Shown: positions 26,087 to 35,154, counted from the first letter of the stretch. The stretch: 41,009 nucleotides of DNA from Cognatundibacterium rugosum (GCF_014284365.1 NZ_JACOGG010000024.1:1-41009); one strand, 5' to 3'. Translations and numbers: made by a program. The notes: generated from the sequence alone by a model not told the origin.

Positions 26087-27793
26087 TTACAACACGCGAT
26101 ACACCGGATAGCGGTTCCATTCCGGTTCACGATAACGCTGACAATGGGTGAAGATGAAATCCAGCACCGCTTCCTGATTATTTAAGAGCTCAGGATGGGA
26201 TGCCTTCCAGGATTCAAAAGCGGCGCGGGTTTCCGGTTCATCGCGCAGGATTTCTGCGGCGCTGTCTTCAAACACATAATCCGAATACGCTTCTTTTTTC
26301 TCCAGCACGCTGTTGAAAAAGCCCCAGCGGAACAGGCTGTCATGCGCTTGAGGTTCCAGCGTTTCCATTACATAGCGTGCCTGATCCTGATGCAGGTGCA
26401 CCAGATAATCACCGGCCTCGGCATGCAGGGTTTCCACGCTGCTGCGCAGTTCCAGCTGATCATGGAACATATGTCCCTCATACGCATGCGCACGGGTTTG
26501 TACACTTTGTATGCGGTATACCTGCACTGTGAAGTCCTGATCTGCACGAAGCCGTTCCGCCTGCACGCCATTCCATTGCAGACGTTCGATCACATGACGC
26601 CAGGCTTGCGGAATCAGATAGGCACTCGGGCACTGCACCACCACATCCGCCACGAAGCGGTTGAAATAGGGGATAGGCTTTTGCCAGGGTTGATTGCGGT
26701 CATACGACAGGCGCGTGTAATTGCCGATCACGCTGGGGCTGTAAACCGCCTGATAACCACTGAATAAAAAGTGCGATGGCTGTGTGTGATCGGCACGCCA
26801 TTTAACCGCCACCTGAGCCTGGCTGGCAGCCGCTGCCCGTGCTTCGCGGCGCAGTCGCTGAATTTCGCTGCCATGGCTGACCGTGAAAGTCAGCACACTG
26901 TCGACCAGCGCACGCATCGACTCATAGCGATCAGCGTAGGGCTTGAGCATATGCGTTTCCGGCATAAAGCCTATGGTGTGATGCAAGGCGGCATAGCCCG
27001 TCGAAAAGCGCGGCGTTTCCAGAAAATCCTCGATGCCGTGATCCGGGATATCTTTGACTGGATTCACATACGGGCAAGTCGGCCAGCCACGCTGCGTCAT
27101 ATCGGCATAAATCGCTGGCAGCATCGTCTGGCTCAGGAAAGGACCGAGGCCATAACCGAGTTTGTCAGCCTGGGTTTGTATCAGCGTCATCGTGTACGCA
27201 TAATCTGCACCATTCGAGGTGTGGGTATCTACCATCACATCCGGGCTCCAGGCGCTGAAAAAACGATTGAATACCTGGGCATTCAGACTATCGCATTTGA
27301 TGAAATCGCGGTTCAGATCCAGATGCAGGCTATTGCCACGGAAGCCAAAACTCTCAGGCCCATCCTGATTCACACGCGAGGTATTCTGACGGTTTTTACT
27401 GCCATCCACGTTATACAGAGGGATGAACAAAAATACTGTAGAACCAAGCGCAGCGCGGCGTGCAGCATCGGTACAGAAATCACGCACCAGCGCCATACAG
27501 CCGTCAACGCCTTCCGGCTCACCCGGATGGATGCCGTTATTATTAAAAAATACTGTGCGGCCCTCTGCCTTTAACTGCGCCCGGTCGAACACACCATCTG
27601 CCGTCACCACACCGGCGTGAATAGGACGGCCGGAATCAGACTGACCGATTTCAAAAAAATGCAATGTCTGTGGAAATTGCTGCGCTAGCCTTTGATAAAA
27701 GGAGATGCAGTCTTCCCACTGTGTGGTCTGGTTGCGGTTGCCCGCTTCATACGGGGTGATCCAGTCTGGATGTGCGGTGTGAGTATTGCTCAT
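26087..27793 (-). CDS. M14 family zinc carboxypeptidase-like protein
   Basis: A 568-residue protein with an M14 metallopeptidase domain in its first 380 residues. Zinc ligands fit HPGEPEG (His89, Glu92) and VDTHTSNGAD (His191); the catalytic Glu279 lies in GFMPETHM. LDLNRDFIK provides the expected substrate-binding Arg region. No signal peptide is seen with the ATG at 27793, chosen because upstream codons read as non-coding; no good ribosome-binding site is visible. The C-terminal 190 residues form an extra domain of unknown role. Substrate (peptide or peptidoglycan fragment) unknown. Divergent from the aldolase-like gene. Confidence 0.82.
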   Translation of the reverse strand: MSNTHTAHPDWITPYEAGNRNQTTQWEDCISFYQRLAQQFPQTLHFFEIGQSDSGRPIHAGVVTADGVFDRAQLKAEGRTVFFNNNGIHPGEPEGVDGCMALVRDFCTDAARRAALGSTVFLFIPLYNVDGSKNRQNTSRVNQDGPESFGFRGNSLHLDLNRDFIKCDSLNAQVFNRFFSAWSPDVMVDTHTSNGADYAYTMTLIQTQADKLGYGLGPFLSQTMLPAIYADMTQRGWPTCPYVNPVKDIPDHGIEDFLETPRFSTGYAALHHTIGFMPETHMLKPYADRYESMRALVDSVLTFTVSHGSEIQRLRREARAAAASQAQVAVKWRADHTQPSHFLFSGYQAVYSPSVIGNYTRLSYDRNQPWQKPIPYFNRFVADVVVQCPSAYLIPQAWRHVIERLQWNGVQAERLRADQDFTVQVYRIQSVQTRAHAYEGHMFHDQLELRSSVETLHAEAGDYLVHLHQDQARYVMETLEPQAHDSLFRWGFFNSVLEKKEAYSDYVFEDSAAEILRDEPETRAAFESWKASHPELLNNQEAVLDFIFTHCQRYREPEWNRYPVYRVL

Positions 27794-27936
27794 GATGGTA
27801 AGTTCGCAAGAGGCAGAAAACCCAGATTCTAGCCCAGATCGGCAAGCCTCAACGGACTGAAGCAGGAAAGTCTGCGCAGGCCAGAACAGCCATGGCATAC
27901 TGAGCGCAAAAAAAATCTGACTACGGAGACCACCGC

Positions 27937-29025
27937 ATGACCGATGCCGAATTACAGCAATTAAAAGCCAGTTGCCACACGATATTACCTGGCCACGCCC
28001 TGCCCTCACCCGCACAAAGTTTTGCTGACATGGCCGCCTGGTGCGAACAGCATCAGATCAGCCATGATGTGTATGGTGAAGGTGAACTGATCCAGTCTTT
28101 CGAACAGAAAATCGCTGACCTGCTCGGCATGGAAGCTGGTTTATTCTGCATCAGCGGCACGATGGCGCAAGTGACGGCCTTGCGGCTGGCTTGTGAAGAA
28201 CGCGGCAGCCCGCTGGTGGCGCTACATCCTAGCTCGCATATTCTGGTGCATGAACGCGCCAATTTTCAAACCCTGCAGCACTTCACCGCGCTCCACACCG
28301 GCAATCCTTACCGGCCCTGGGGCGTAGCGGATTTACAGGCGCATGCCGAACAGATCTCTGCGGCCCAATATGAATTGCCTATGCGTGAAATCGGCGGCCA
28401 GTTACCTGACTGGGAGGCGCTGAATGCGATCAAGGCGTATTGCCGGAAACAGGATATCCATCTGCATATGGACGGTGCGCGGCTGTGGGAAGCGGCAGCG
28501 GGCTATGCGCGTCCATTGCACGAAATTGCGGCTGGTTTTGACAGCGTCTACGTATCCTTTTACAAGGGCATAGGTGGTATGGCGGGCGCGATGTTGTTAG
28601 GTCGCCCGGATTTTTTGGCGAAGGCAAAAGTCTGGATGCACCGTCAGGGCGGCAATGTATTCCGCCGCACACCGTATGTGGTGGCAGCTGCTATGCAATT
28701 CGATGCCAGACTGGCTGCAATGCCGGCCTGCCTGCACCGAACCCGGCAGTTATATACCATGCTGCAAGCCTATCCGGCGCTGATCTGCAATCCGGCGCAG
28801 CCACAAGTGAATATGCTGCATCTGTACTTGCCGGTGGACAGAGCGCGCGCTATCGCCTGGCGCAATCAGGTCGCAGCGGAACACGGTATCTGGCTGTTCA
28901 ATCAGGCGGTACACACGGCACTGCCACAGCAATGCATGTTCGAATGGGTTGTCGGCGACCAGTTGCTGAATTTGCCCGATGCACAGTTAGTACAGGCTTT
29001 GCAGTTACTGGCACAACTGGCATAA
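27937..29025 (+). CDS. Threonine-aldolase-like PLP-dependent enzyme
   Basis: A 362-residue fold-type I PLP enzyme of the beta-eliminating lyase / low-specificity threonine aldolase family. HDVYGEGELIQSFEQKIADLLG, CISGTMAQVTALR, HLHMDGARLWEAA (Asp179 contacts the PLP nitrogen) and SVYVSFYKGIGG (Lys210, Schiff-base lysine) are visible. Such enzymes cleave beta-hydroxy amino acids into glycine and an aldehyde. The usual N-terminal DTVT start motif is absent, so the true substrate may differ. Divergent from the M14 gene with 143 bp between starts, and convergent with the TAXI gene. Confidence 0.85.
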   Translation: MTDAELQQLKASCHTILPGHALPSPAQSFADMAAWCEQHQISHDVYGEGELIQSFEQKIADLLGMEAGLFCISGTMAQVTALRLACEERGSPLVALHPSSHILVHERANFQTLQHFTALHTGNPYRPWGVADLQAHAEQISAAQYELPMREIGGQLPDWEALNAIKAYCRKQDIHLHMDGARLWEAAAGYARPLHEIAAGFDSVYVSFYKGIGGMAGAMLLGRPDFLAKAKVWMHRQGGNVFRRTPYVVAAAMQFDARLAAMPACLHRTRQLYTMLQAYPALICNPAQPQVNMLHLYLPVDRARAIAWRNQVAAEHGIWLFNQAVHTALPQQCMFEWVVGDQLLNLPDAQLVQALQLLAQLA

Positions 29026-29053
29026 GTAGTCAGCCTGCACAGTTTTGCAGGCA

Positions 29054-30391
29054 TTACACCGGTGGCGGCTCTGTCATCAGACTGAGTATGCGTTTGCGCA
29101 CGAAATCGATATGACTGCGCAAGCCGTATAACTCTTCGGCGTAAGATAAGGGAATACTGATGCGGTTGACCTTATCCTCGATCTCATCCAACCGACTCAG
29201 TTGCTGTTGCAGCAGTTGAGTACGTCCACTTGCTGGCAACTCGTCCATCACCTGCTCCACCAGACGTAACTGGCCGTACCAGCGATATACGCGCGAACGG
29301 ATACGCCATACATACAGCGGCGGAATAATTTTCGACAACGGCAATAACAAGGCACCGAGCGCCACGATCACAAACCACATACGCTCGATGAAATTCGCAA
29401 TCCAGAATGGCAGATAACGCTGCAGCACCGGTATACCATGTTGATAGAATTTTTCCGCATCAGCAGAGACCGGGATTTCGGTATAACGATCCGAAGGGAA
29501 TTCAGCACGATGGCTGAGCCAGTCGGCGCGGCTATGGATTTTCTGTGCAGCTTGCAACAGCAGGGCGATCAGCGCCGGATGCAGGCTTTCATGCGCGACC
29601 AGGGTCACCGTCGGCGAGATCAGATGATAATCGCGCGCCGGAATATCTTTGCCGATATCGATCATGCCGCGCGCCAGCGTGACCTGGGACAGATAGGGAA
29701 AGCGCCGGGTATAGGCTTCGGCCTGCACGAAATCAAACAGACGGATGCCGCTGCTTTGCATCAGCCTTTGCACCAGCGGTGAATCACTGCCTGCGCTGAG
29801 TACCAGCACATCGGTATCGCCGCGTAACAAGGCATCAGCCGCATCCTGATCGGGTGAGCGCTGTATCTGTACATCGGCTTCCTGCAAATGATTGGCTGCC
29901 AGTATCTGTCTGAAAATACGCCCTATGCCATTGCCCTCGGCACCCAGATTAATGCGCTTGCCTTTAAACTGACTGAGATTGCTAAGTTCCTGACGAGAAT
30001 GGTAAAACACCCAGATCGGTTCGTAAAACAGACTACCCAAAGAAATCAGGCCCTGCTCCTGTGCACTGTCAGGATCAGTGGAGCCGCTGCGCACGAACCC
30101 GACTTCAATTTGCGAATCCGGACTACGGATGCGGTCAAAATTTTCTTGTGAACCTTCTGAAGTCTGCAGCCGCAAGGTGATCTTATTTTTTGCCAGTTCC
30201 TGCGCATACAGCTGCGCAAAACGTGCATAGGCGCTGTTGGCCGGGCCGGTCGACATATCGATCACGCGCGGAGGTGCCGGGTCCACCAGCCAGTAAGCGA
30301 GGCCACATACCACGACCGCCGTCATAATGAAGGGCAAGGCCGCCAGCAATAAAGCGCGCAGCGAAAACAGGGTGAATTTAATTTTCTGCAT
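29054..30391 (-). CDS. Membrane-tethered TAXI-type solute-binding protein
   Basis: A 445-residue protein: N-terminal transmembrane helix (about 13-36), a periplasmic TAXI solute-binding domain (about 42-325; STGPANSAYARFAQLYAQEL, INLGAEGNGIGRIFRQIL, PARDYHLISPTVTLVAHESL), a second membrane helix (about 338-360) and an 80-residue cytoplasmic, coiled-coil-prone tail ending in RKRILSLM. Free TAXI proteins normally deliver solutes to a TRAP permease. None is encoded nearby, so a sensing or scaffold role is possible. Last gene of the six-gene operon, nine bases after the CinA-like stop. Confidence 0.82.
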   Translation of the reverse strand: MQKIKFTLFSLRALLLAALPFIMTAVVVCGLAYWLVDPAPPRVIDMSTGPANSAYARFAQLYAQELAKNKITLRLQTSEGSQENFDRIRSPDSQIEVGFVRSGSTDPDSAQEQGLISLGSLFYEPIWVFYHSRQELSNLSQFKGKRINLGAEGNGIGRIFRQILAANHLQEADVQIQRSPDQDAADALLRGDTDVLVLSAGSDSPLVQRLMQSSGIRLFDFVQAEAYTRRFPYLSQVTLARGMIDIGKDIPARDYHLISPTVTLVAHESLHPALIALLLQAAQKIHSRADWLSHRAEFPSDRYTEIPVSADAEKFYQHGIPVLQRYLPFWIANFIERMWFVIVALGALLLPLSKIIPPLYVWRIRSRVYRWYGQLRLVEQVMDELPASGRTQLLQQQLSRLDEIEDKVNRISIPLSYAEELYGLRSHIDFVRKRILSLMTEPPPV

Positions 30392-30400
30392 CAGTCCAGA

Positions 30401-31204
30401 TCAGTCTTTAGCCTGCAAAGGCGCTGGCACATATTCAGACTGCAGCGCATCGAGGCCGCTTAACATCACCTGAAAAGCGGCATCCACCTGCTGCGGATCG
30501 CCCTTCACGCCCAGCTCAATATGACGGCGTTCCGTCGCGGTGGCCACGCTGGGCAGACTGAAGATTTTTATCAAGGGAAAATCCTGCTCCAGCTGTTCCA
30601 TCAGCGGTGTCAGCACAGATTCGATAGCCTCGTACACCAGTACCGCTTTTTCTGCTTTCGGCTGTTGATGGAACAGATGCGGGTAATGGGTATCCAGCAC
30701 CCAGTCTATCATCGGCCAGGCCATCACCGGAAAGCCGGGCACGAAGTAATGGTGTTGAATCGCAAAGCCAGGGATATTGTTGTAGGGATTAGGAATCAGC
30801 GCCGCACCCTGCGGGAATTCGCCCATTTTCAGGCGTTGTAAATTGTCCGGGCTATCCAGATCTACAGTCTGCCCGGCCTCGGCCGCCATATTCAGTATGC
30901 GTTGCTGTATGCAGACTTTCGCTTCAGGATGCAGAACGATAGGTAAGTCCAGTGCAGCCGCTGCACACTGGCGGGTGTGGTCATCCGGCGTGGCGCCAAT
31001 GCCGCCAGTGGAAAACACGATGTCGCCCGAGGCGAAACTGCGGCGCAAAGTCGCGATGATGCGCTCAGGCTGATCGCCCACATATTCCGCCCAATCGAGT
31101 TGCAGGCCACGTTGCTGCAGACTCGCGATCACACGGCTTAAATGTTTATCCTGCCGCTTGCCGGATAAAATTTCATCGCCGATGATAATGACACCAAATC
31201 CCAT
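30401..31204 (-). CDS. CinA/MoaB-like molybdopterin-binding domain protein
   Basis: A 267-residue protein of the MoCF-binding (MoaB/Mog/CinA N-terminal) fold: GVIIIGDEILSGKRQDKH at the start, DIVFSTGGIGATPDDHT (62-77) and NPYNNIPGFAI, with a C-terminal half as in CinA-N proteins lacking the PncC amidase domain. CinA-type enzymes hydrolyse ADP-ribose or related nucleotides; the substrate here is not shown. A perfect GGAGG box precedes the ATG at 31204. Lies 32 bp after the EI24-like gene. Confidence 0.85.
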   Translation of the reverse strand: MGFGVIIIGDEILSGKRQDKHLSRVIASLQQRGLQLDWAEYVGDQPERIIATLRRSFASGDIVFSTGGIGATPDDHTRQCAAAALDLPIVLHPEAKVCIQQRILNMAAEAGQTVDLDSPDNLQRLKMGEFPQGAALIPNPYNNIPGFAIQHHYFVPGFPVMAWPMIDWVLDTHYPHLFHQQPKAEKAVLVYEAIESVLTPLMEQLEQDFPLIKIFSLPSVATATERRHIELGVKGDPQQVDAAFQVMLSGLDALQSEYVPAPLQAKD

Positions 31205-31236
31205 ATCGCCTCCACTTTTTCAGTTCAGTTACTCTG

Positions 31237-32100
31237 TTAATTACGGATAGTAAGAGGCGCTGCATCGCTGACAGCATTGCCGTCATCCAGCACCGGTTCC
31301 TGCTTACGCCGGTAAGCCTGCAAAGCAGCCAGGCAGTAATGCTGAAACCAGAGTCCGGTGAAGACAAACACAAACACATATAACCACACCGCGACGCCCG
31401 CAATCAGCGGCAGCAACAGGAAGGACAAGACCCCGCCCAGCCATAACAGCCCAGGCGCTACGCCAAACAAACCGGCGATGGTACCGATCAGTATCAGCGA
31501 CCAACGATGCTCGCGCACCAAGGCACGGCGCTCATCGGCATCAGCAAAATCCGCCAGCGCATCATAGCTCATCACACGGTAAGTCAGCCAACCCCAGAGC
31601 AGTGGCTGCAGCACCAGGTTGAGCGGCGGCAGTAACATCAGCGGCAGGCTCAGCAACCACAGCAGCACGAAAATCACAAACGAGCTCATGGAGTGGACTA
31701 CGCTACCGATTAAAGATCCACCGTGTCTGAGTTCCAGCTCAGGATAATGACGACTGCTGACGTGGCGACCTATCGCAGGCATGGCAAACAAGGCAATGCA
31801 ACACAGCGCAGTAAATACCATCAAAGGCAGCAGCAACCACATTGCCAGTAAAGGCACCACCATCGCCTTAAAGCTCAGCAGTCCCAGCGCCGCCAGCAAC
31901 TCACCTGCAGTTTGAAAACTGTTATGGCTGCCCAACCATTGCTGCACAAAGTCGATCAGGGCCTGCAGCCCAAAACCGATCACGACACCCCAGAGTACCA
32001 GTGCGGCCAGAAACGGCAGCAGCGTGAGCAATAGCATACGATAGTGCAGCTGGGCGGCGACGGCGCGCCCCCAGGCCAGGCCAACTGCGGCGATATTCAT
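31237..32100 (-). CDS. EI24/CysZ-like multi-pass membrane protein
   Basis: A 287-residue integral membrane protein with about six hydrophobic segments and the EI24-type phrases HYRMLLLTLLPFLAALVLWG, FTALCCIALFAMPAIGRHV and LLPPLNLVLQPLLWGWLTYRVMSYDAL. The family includes CysZ sulfate permease and proteins of unknown role, and this gene is far from any cysteine genes. The start at 32100 overlaps the stop of the hydroxylase gene as ATGA, giving translational coupling; an upstream in-frame extension lies wholly inside that gene and is rejected. Confidence 0.8.
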   Translation of the reverse strand: MNIAAVGLAWGRAVAAQLHYRMLLLTLLPFLAALVLWGVVIGFGLQALIDFVQQWLGSHNSFQTAGELLAALGLLSFKAMVVPLLAMWLLLPLMVFTALCCIALFAMPAIGRHVSSRHYPELELRHGGSLIGSVVHSMSSFVIFVLLWLLSLPLMLLPPLNLVLQPLLWGWLTYRVMSYDALADFADADERRALVREHRWSLILIGTIAGLFGVAPGLLWLGGVLSFLLLPLIAGVAVWLYVFVFVFTGLWFQHYCLAALQAYRRKQEPVLDDGNAVSDAAPLTIRN

Positions 32101-33077
32101 GAATGGCTTTCCTTTTCCAAACCCAGCATACGTCTGATGCCCAGGTATTGCTGAGACCAGAAACCCTGCCCATAGTTTCTGGCACTGCCTTCCGGCGCAG
32201 GTAACTGATCCCGGATACCAGTCTGCACAAATTCTTTCTGGAACAAGGCGGTACCAAACAACACGTCCCAAACCGGGAACAAGACCGCGAAATTATGCCC
32301 GCCCAGCGTGCCTTTGCCTTCGCTTTCATGACCGATACCGATCGCATGGTGCAAGCGGTGAAAGCGTGGCGATACCAGCAGGTACTCGCCGATTTTTCCG
32401 AAATGGATGCGCACATTCGCATGCTGCAGGCTTTGCAGCATTTGCGATGCCATCACCAGCATCACGTACTGACGCGGCTCAACGCCGATCACAATCGCAA
32501 TCACCCCCATGTAAATATCGCGGATAAAGTCATCCAGCAAGTGATTGCGGTTATCGCTCCACAGATTCAGATTGCGCTGACTATGGTGCAGGCTGTGCAG
32601 CCCCCACCACCAGCTGAACTGATGTTCGGCGCGGTGGTACCAATAATCAAAAAAGTCCAGCACCACCAGATAAGCCAGGAACAGCAGCGCCGGATACTGT
32701 AAAAAGCCCGACCACAAATGTTCCAGATGCAGCGGATTAACGCCCTGCAGATGCAGCAGCGCGGTGATATGGTCCAGCACCGGATCAAGAATGAAAAACA
32801 CCGCAATGGAAAATGCACCCAGCCGGTGTAACGCGGTGTAAATGAAATCATTCCAACGCGCGCGCCGGTCGGAAATCGCATGCACCGGAATCCAGGCTTC
32901 CAGCGGGCGCAAGACCAGATAGAGCACGATCAATTGCAGCACGCCGAGTACAAACCATTCCACGCCTTCAAAGGCATCTTCGACAAATTCACCCAAGCCC
33001 AGAAAAAACATGGCGGGCTGTACGATGGTTTCGAACAGCCAGGCCTGACTATTGGTCAGCAAATCAGAGACATTCAT
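32097..33077 (-). CDS. Sterol desaturase / fatty acid hydroxylase family membrane enzyme
   Basis: A 326-residue membrane di-iron oxygenase. Histidine boxes are visible as HRAEH (148-152), HSLHH (161-165) and HRLHH (240-244), plus GHNF further on, flanked by four or five hydrophobic segments. The family hydroxylates or desaturates lipids (fatty acyl chains, sterols, carotenoids, alkylglycerols). The ATG at 33077 overlaps the deacetylase stop as TAATG. Being in one operon with a deacetylase and two membrane proteins hints at lipid or envelope modification (inference). Confidence 0.85.
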   Translation of the reverse strand: MNVSDLLTNSQAWLFETIVQPAMFFLGLGEFVEDAFEGVEWFVLGVLQLIVLYLVLRPLEAWIPVHAISDRRARWNDFIYTALHRLGAFSIAVFFILDPVLDHITALLHLQGVNPLHLEHLWSGFLQYPALLFLAYLVVLDFFDYWYHRAEHQFSWWWGLHSLHHSQRNLNLWSDNRNHLLDDFIRDIYMGVIAIVIGVEPRQYVMLVMASQMLQSLQHANVRIHFGKIGEYLLVSPRFHRLHHAIGIGHESEGKGTLGGHNFAVLFPVWDVLFGTALFQKEFVQTGIRDQLPAPEGSARNYGQGFWSQQYLGIRRMLGLEKESHS

Positions 33078-33949
33078 TATTTTTTCAAACGATAAAGTGG
33101 ATGCTCGCGTAGCGTAGCAAAACAAAAGGATTTCTGCTGCAAGCCCTGAATTAAGGGTTCCAGATTCGCCGGTGCCCAGGGATCGCGGCGTGACCAGATG
33201 CCCAGGTGGGCCATCACGATGTCACCATCTTTGAGGTCTCTCAACATGCGCTGCAACAGGCTGGCGTTACTGAATTTCTCACTCGGTAACTCATCCCCGG
33301 AAAACCCGGCTGGTGCCCAACCCACATGCGCATAACCACAGGCAGCACCGGCTGCACTCAGACCAGGTGTCAGCTTGCCACCAGGTGTGCGCCAATAGGG
33401 GTCCAGATGCTGGCCTGTGAGTTGCAGGAAACGCTGGTCCACCCGCTTCAGCTCTTCGCAGTATTGCGCCGGGGTCCATAGCAAACTCTGCCCGGCCTGC
33501 GCGCCGAACTGGGGCTTCAGCCGTATGCGGCCATCCGGCGCATCCGACTGCACATACACGTGATCAAAGGTATGGCTGCCAAAAGCATGGCCATCCGCCA
33601 CCAGTTGCTTCCAGTAGCCGCCCCATTCCGGCGACAGCGAATAATCGCCGCGCGTGGTCTTCTCATTGGCCAAAAAAAAACTAGCCTTGATACGGTATTT
33701 TCTGAGGGTGCTGGCGATGAATTCGGCCTGCGACTGACTGCCGGTATCAAAGGTCAGATAGATGGTGCCACGACAGGACTTGCTGGCCGCGTTGGTGTTG
33801 GTGGCATTAGCGACATTGGTGGTGCCAGGCAGCTGCGCATCAGCCGCCGAAGCGGCGACGCTGAAACACAACAGGGCTGCGGCCAGCCCTGCCTTTGCCT
33901 TACACTTTGCCTTACATATTGCTGGCGCGGTTCGCAAAATACACACCAT
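33077..33949 (-). CDS. Exported polysaccharide deacetylase family protein
   Basis: A 290-residue NodB-homology protein with a signal peptide (cleavage near VAASAADA, about residue 38). Motif 1 reads TFDTGS: the catalytic Asp68 is kept, but the second, metal-binding Asp is Thr69. Motif 2 SHTFDH and motif 3 YWRTPGGK are present. It may deacetylate an N-acetylated surface glycan or act on another substrate, with altered metal binding. Start uncertain: the ATG at 33949 overlaps the end of the YVTN gene by 38 bases, and a TTG at 33964 is possible. A 12-bp tandem duplication encodes KAKCKAK in the signal peptide. Confidence 0.8.
   Translation of the reverse strand: MVCILRTAPAICKAKCKAKAGLAAALLCFSVAASAADAQLPGTTNVANATNTNAASKSCRGTIYLTFDTGSQSQAEFIASTLRKYRIKASFFLANEKTTRGDYSLSPEWGGYWKQLVADGHAFGSHTFDHVYVQSDAPDGRIRLKPQFGAQAGQSLLWTPAQYCEELKRVDQRFLQLTGQHLDPYWRTPGGKLTPGLSAAGAACGYAHVGWAPAGFSGDELPSEKFSNASLLQRMLRDLKDGDIVMAHLGIWSRRDPWAPANLEPLIQGLQQKSFCFATLREHPLYRLKK
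33893..33916. repeat. 12-bp perfect tandem duplication across a gene overlap
   Basis: CTTTGCCTTACA is repeated twice without a gap. On the coding strand the unit TGTAAGGCAAAG contributes the stop codon of the YVTN gene and four codons in the signal peptide of the deacetylase. Being 12 bp, it keeps the deacetylase frame. Confidence 0.85.
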
Positions 33950-34886
33950 GCGGTGAACGGCCAACCGGTATCAGCTTAATCACTTTGCGGCTAGGGATAT
34001 CAACCACGGCGACTTTCTTAATCCAGCGCAGCGTCGCCCACAACGTTTTGCCGTCTTCACTGACTTCCATACAATCAGGTCCACCCGGAACCGGTATCGA
34101 GCCTACCATTTCCAGCGTTTGCTGATCCAGGATGTTAATTTCGTTCGAAGTACGGTTAGACACAAAAATGTGACGCTTGTCACCCATGGCGCGGAAGTTA
34201 TGGGTACCGACACCGGCCTTGATACGCTTCACCGTCTTCTGCGCGCGCCAGTCGATCACTTCGACATAATCCTTACCCATGATGCCAACCAACAGATATT
34301 TATCGTCCGGCGTCATCACGATACCCGCTGGCAGCTTGCCAACCGGAATAGTCCATTTGACTTTTTGGGTCGCCAGATCGATCGCCGACACCTGATCGCT
34401 GCCCTGTTGGGTAATGAACACGGTCGTGCTGGCCGCATCAAAGGCCATGTGGCTAGGCAGTTTCGCGAGCGGCACACGGTTCGCCAGTTTCAGGTCCTTG
34501 CCGTCATAGCGGTAAAAATCGACGCGGTCCAGGCGCAGGGAATTCGACACAAACCATTTTTGATCCGGTGAAAAACCAATCTGATACGGATCGGCGATAT
34601 CGCTGATACGACGCTGAATCTGACCGGTCTTAGGATCAAGGAACACCAGTTCATCACCGACCGCATTGGCCACGATGAGCGACTTGTTATCGGGTGTCGC
34701 CATCAGATGATGCGGCTCTTTACCGACTGGGAAAGTATTGATTTCTTTATAGGTTTGCTGATCCAGCAAACTGACCGTAGCATCACGGGAGTTAAGTACC
34801 ACCACCACATTGGCATGCGCTGCAGGTGCAGCAAATGGAACGAGGAAAGCAACCAGTAAAGACGCCAGCAAGGAACGACTACGCAT
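33912..34886 (-). CDS. Exported YVTN-type beta-propeller protein
   Basis: A 324-residue periplasmic or secreted protein: signal peptide (cleavage after about residue 25, PAAHA), then about seven beta-propeller repeats of the YVTN/cytochrome cd1-like type (DATVSLLDQQTYKEINTFPVG, KSLIVANAVGDELVFLDPKTG, RHIFVSNRTSNEINILDQQT, and others). These proteins usually bind partners or ligands rather than catalyse. The ATG at 34886 is preferred over a TTG at 34901. First gene of the six-gene operon that runs to the TAXI gene; its stop lies inside the deacetylase gene. Confidence 0.85.
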   Translation of the reverse strand: MRSRSLLASLLVAFLVPFAAPAAHANVVVVLNSRDATVSLLDQQTYKEINTFPVGKEPHHLMATPDNKSLIVANAVGDELVFLDPKTGQIQRRISDIADPYQIGFSPDQKWFVSNSLRLDRVDFYRYDGKDLKLANRVPLAKLPSHMAFDAASTTVFITQQGSDQVSAIDLATQKVKWTIPVGKLPAGIVMTPDDKYLLVGIMGKDYVEVIDWRAQKTVKRIKAGVGTHNFRAMGDKRHIFVSNRTSNEINILDQQTLEMVGSIPVPGGPDCMEVSEDGKTLWATLRWIKKVAVVDIPSRKVIKLIPVGRSPHGVYFANRASNM

Positions 34887-35116
34887 GAAAGAAGACCGCA
34901 AATAAATGAATCAAGCTCCCATTTTACCGTGCAAAGACAACATAGTTTTTGTTTCTGTACATGGTTTTTCTGCTTTTGCCGCTAACTTGAGCAAAATCAA
35001 GCGCTTATCCCGATAAATTTACCCTATTTCACAAAAATTAGTTTTCAAAACCCGCATAAATACTGGCTGCTGGCAACATTTCGGCCTGCACGCGCCATCT
35101 GCTGCGGACTTTTGAT

Positions 35117-35152
35117 CTACAATTGCGCCACATTTTTTAGATTGAGGAGAAA
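35117..35152 (+). promoter_or_regulatory. Candidate -10 box and strong ribosome-binding site of the FKBP gene
   Basis: TACAAT at 35117-35122 is a good -10 without a clear -35. GAGGAG lies five bases before the ATG at 35155. The rest of the 268 bp back to the YVTN gene is AT-rich and holds its promoter, which I could not place. Confidence 0.35.
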
Positions 35153-35154
35153 CC

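Noticed and set aside
26195..27574. Two long plus-strand frames inside the M14 carboxypeptidase gene
   Set aside because: Both are antisense to a gene with clear catalytic motifs; the translations lack any family pattern.
29033..29052. GCCTGCA/TGCAGGC hairpin between the aldolase-like and TAXI genes as a terminator
   Set aside because: The seven-pair stem has no T-tract after it on either strand; kept only as a possible weak structure.
31922..32422. 166-codon minus-strand frame bridging the EI24-like and hydroxylase genes
   Set aside because: Out of frame with both conserved genes it overlaps; explained as a shadow frame.
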